Below, in pieces: positions 62,343-64,000 of a stretch of DNA of 64,000 bases. The notes under the pieces were generated by a model that saw nothing but the letters and a program-made list of their open reading frames with translations, was not told the origin of the DNA and ran no database searches. Position 1 is the stretch's first letter; every line of letters begins with the position of its first letter. The stretch comes from Carallia brachiata. Taxonomy: Eukaryota; Streptophyta; Magnoliopsida; Malpighiales; Rhizophoraceae. Both the position numbers and the translations under genes were made by a program. The stretch lies in contig JADCRB010000025.1 in assembly GCA_021464245.1 (NCBI GenBank), forward strand, positions 2,826,245 through 2,890,244. The letters are read 5' to 3'.

Positions 62343-64000
62343 TTATATATTATTTACTTAAGTGAAAGAAAATCATTAATTTATTCTCTTAATTCTCGAG
62401 GATATTTTTTGCTGAGAATCTAGGGAGATTTATTTCTTAATTACGGAAAATTCTTCTTAGTAAAAAAGTGAATGTATATACGTGATCAAATCATAAGCGA
62501 TAAATTTAGGTTTTGATTAGATAACATATGTCATTAATGACATGTCCGATCAAATACTTACTCAATTTGCACTATCAGATTGTTGAGGCATTGCCATGTA
62601 CATTTGGATTGTATCCAAGAACTAAAATATCCCATGAAGCCGCAGTTCTGTCTCCCAACAAGTAGAGAAACAGTGAGCTTGCACACAATGTTACCTGCGT
62701 AGTTTTTGGAAGTTTCTTTGTAAAATAAAACTATACTGATGAGGGAATACAAGTTTTGCGGATGCCAGACTTGCCAGTTGCTGCTTTGCTAATGGAGAAG
62801 ATGATAAAACAAAATTTTGTACGAGTGGTTTATTCTTTAAGAATTGGCAGATTTAACCTATTTTTAAGAGATTTCTTCTTCCACTTCCTTCCCTCATCCC
62901 ATCATCTCTTTCTCCTTTTATTTTTCCTCTAATCCTCCCCCAACCAATAACAAATTTTATTGTTAAAAAAAAAAGAGCAAATTTTTTCAAAATTATAAAT
63001 TGGCATCATATGTGGGCAATTTGGCCTTTCATTCAGCAAGTTTTTCCTTGCAAAGTTGATCGGAAAGCTATCATTAGAACTCACATTCAGGTTTGCAGAT
63101 GTCCTCTTGTTCAGTATTTTATACAATCTGTCATATTGTGTATGGCCACTTCCTCCAGCTCTATTAACTCCTCAAATGAATTATGTAGTTTTTTCTTTTT
63201 ATTAAATCTCAATATTCACGTTGTTGACTTTTTATCTACACTTCACTTCCCATTAATAATGGGCTTGTTTAGGGAGGGTTTTTAATAATTTATGTTTCGT
63301 TTTTTCTTTTCCTCTTTCCCTTGGAAAACCTAGGAAGACTTCAGAAATTGTAGGATTGGATGTTTGATTTCTCACTATGATCAGTACTTTAAACTAAGGG
63401 GAGTTTGATTGCTTTATTTTCTTTCACTCTCAGTTGTTGAGTGAAGTAAACATTTGTCATTTGCACATACTTCACGTCCTAATCTCCAAACAAGACGTAT
63501 CATGTGACTTTCACTTCTGATGTCAAGGCTTGCTCTCAAAATCTAACAACCAGAAGGTTATGCTCTGTCAGGTATATTATCTGTTTAATTTTCTTAAATT
63601 AGGATTTTCAATATTTATATTAAATTCTTATTTGACTTGAAGTGAAAAAATCTACAAATCACGTGGACTTAAAAATTAGTAATTTAGTAAGTTAATTGAA
63701 CTTATAATCAAAATGATATATTGAGAACATTCAATTCTTCACTTGTGTCAATTCCCTCGCGGGTCAGGTTTTATTTTGGGGAAAAGTTTTAGAGATTCTA
63801 CATTTTTTAGGATTTTTAAATTTTTTTTGAGTTTCCACATTAGTTTGGGACTTTTAATTTTCATTCCATAGTAGTCATTTTTTTTAATATGAATCGGTCA
63901 AACTAACGAATACATAATCTGAAATAATTGAGATAATATAAAATTGCACTCTAATACACCCTAAAAATATAAAAATATGTCAACGTGCATATTTCTCTAA
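62343..64000. other. Intergenic, no gene seen
   Basis: AT-rich with a GC-richer patch at 62560-62800 holding only short frames. The final 220 bases include phrases such as GAATCGGTCAAACTAACGAA, reminiscent of the outer arms of the foldback elements elsewhere in the window, but only one arm would be inside the window. Confidence 0.4.

Overview
This is plant nuclear DNA, almost certainly from a dicot. It is AT-rich, its genes have many introns with GT-AG borders, and it carries a TIR-NBS-LRR resistance gene, a peroxisomal acyl-activating enzyme, a plant-type TTC27 homologue and plant transposons (MULE-type foldback elements, Helitron ends, L1 and RTE LINEs, a tRNA-derived SINE, Ty1-copia). The species cannot be named from this window. 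No CRISPR array, rRNA gene or intact tRNA gene is visible.

Layout. 1-255: the last two exons of a universal stress protein gene (+). 2960-4895: a two-exon acyl-activating enzyme (acyl-CoA synthetase) with a peroxisomal SRL tail (-). 5.1-22.2 kb: gene-free DNA made of nested and duplicated repeats. It includes a three-copy array split by a foldback MITE, three copies of a CCGGTT-rich element (one holding a foreign GC-richer segment), a MITE with a perfect 10-bp target-site duplication, and a 95-bp purine-rich tandem repeat. 22192-38615: a 20-exon TTC27 homologue (-), whose introns carry LINE, SINE and LTR-like pieces. 38760-40743: a 2-kb long-TIR element with a candidate captured gene fragment. 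43.9-45.6 kb: a decayed L1 LINE (-). 48164-52719: a five-exon TNL gene (+) broken by several small indels, followed by partial duplications of its own 3' end. 54.4-55.4 kb: the decayed 3' end of a cellulose synthase gene (+). 58.1-59.8 kb: a decayed but intron-retaining ribosomal protein L11 gene (-). 60.2-61.6 kb: a Ty1-copia fragment (+). 61943-62342: a short non-autonomous Helitron.

The genes do not form a shared pathway; this is an ordinary plant gene neighbourhood thinned by transposons. The most informative observations concern gene integrity. When the exons of TTC27 are joined, every intron phase fits only if five single bases are assumed missing. The TNL also needs several small indels, mostly in short homopolymers. 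By contrast the 1.6-kb exon of the acyl-activating enzyme is clean. Either both genes are recently dead or the consensus has local indel errors; transcript or accurate-read data would decide. I see no evidence of a previously undescribed biological system. The best leads are the candidate Pack-MULE capture, the TNL tail that continues open in a shifted frame, and the co-located decayed gene duplicates.
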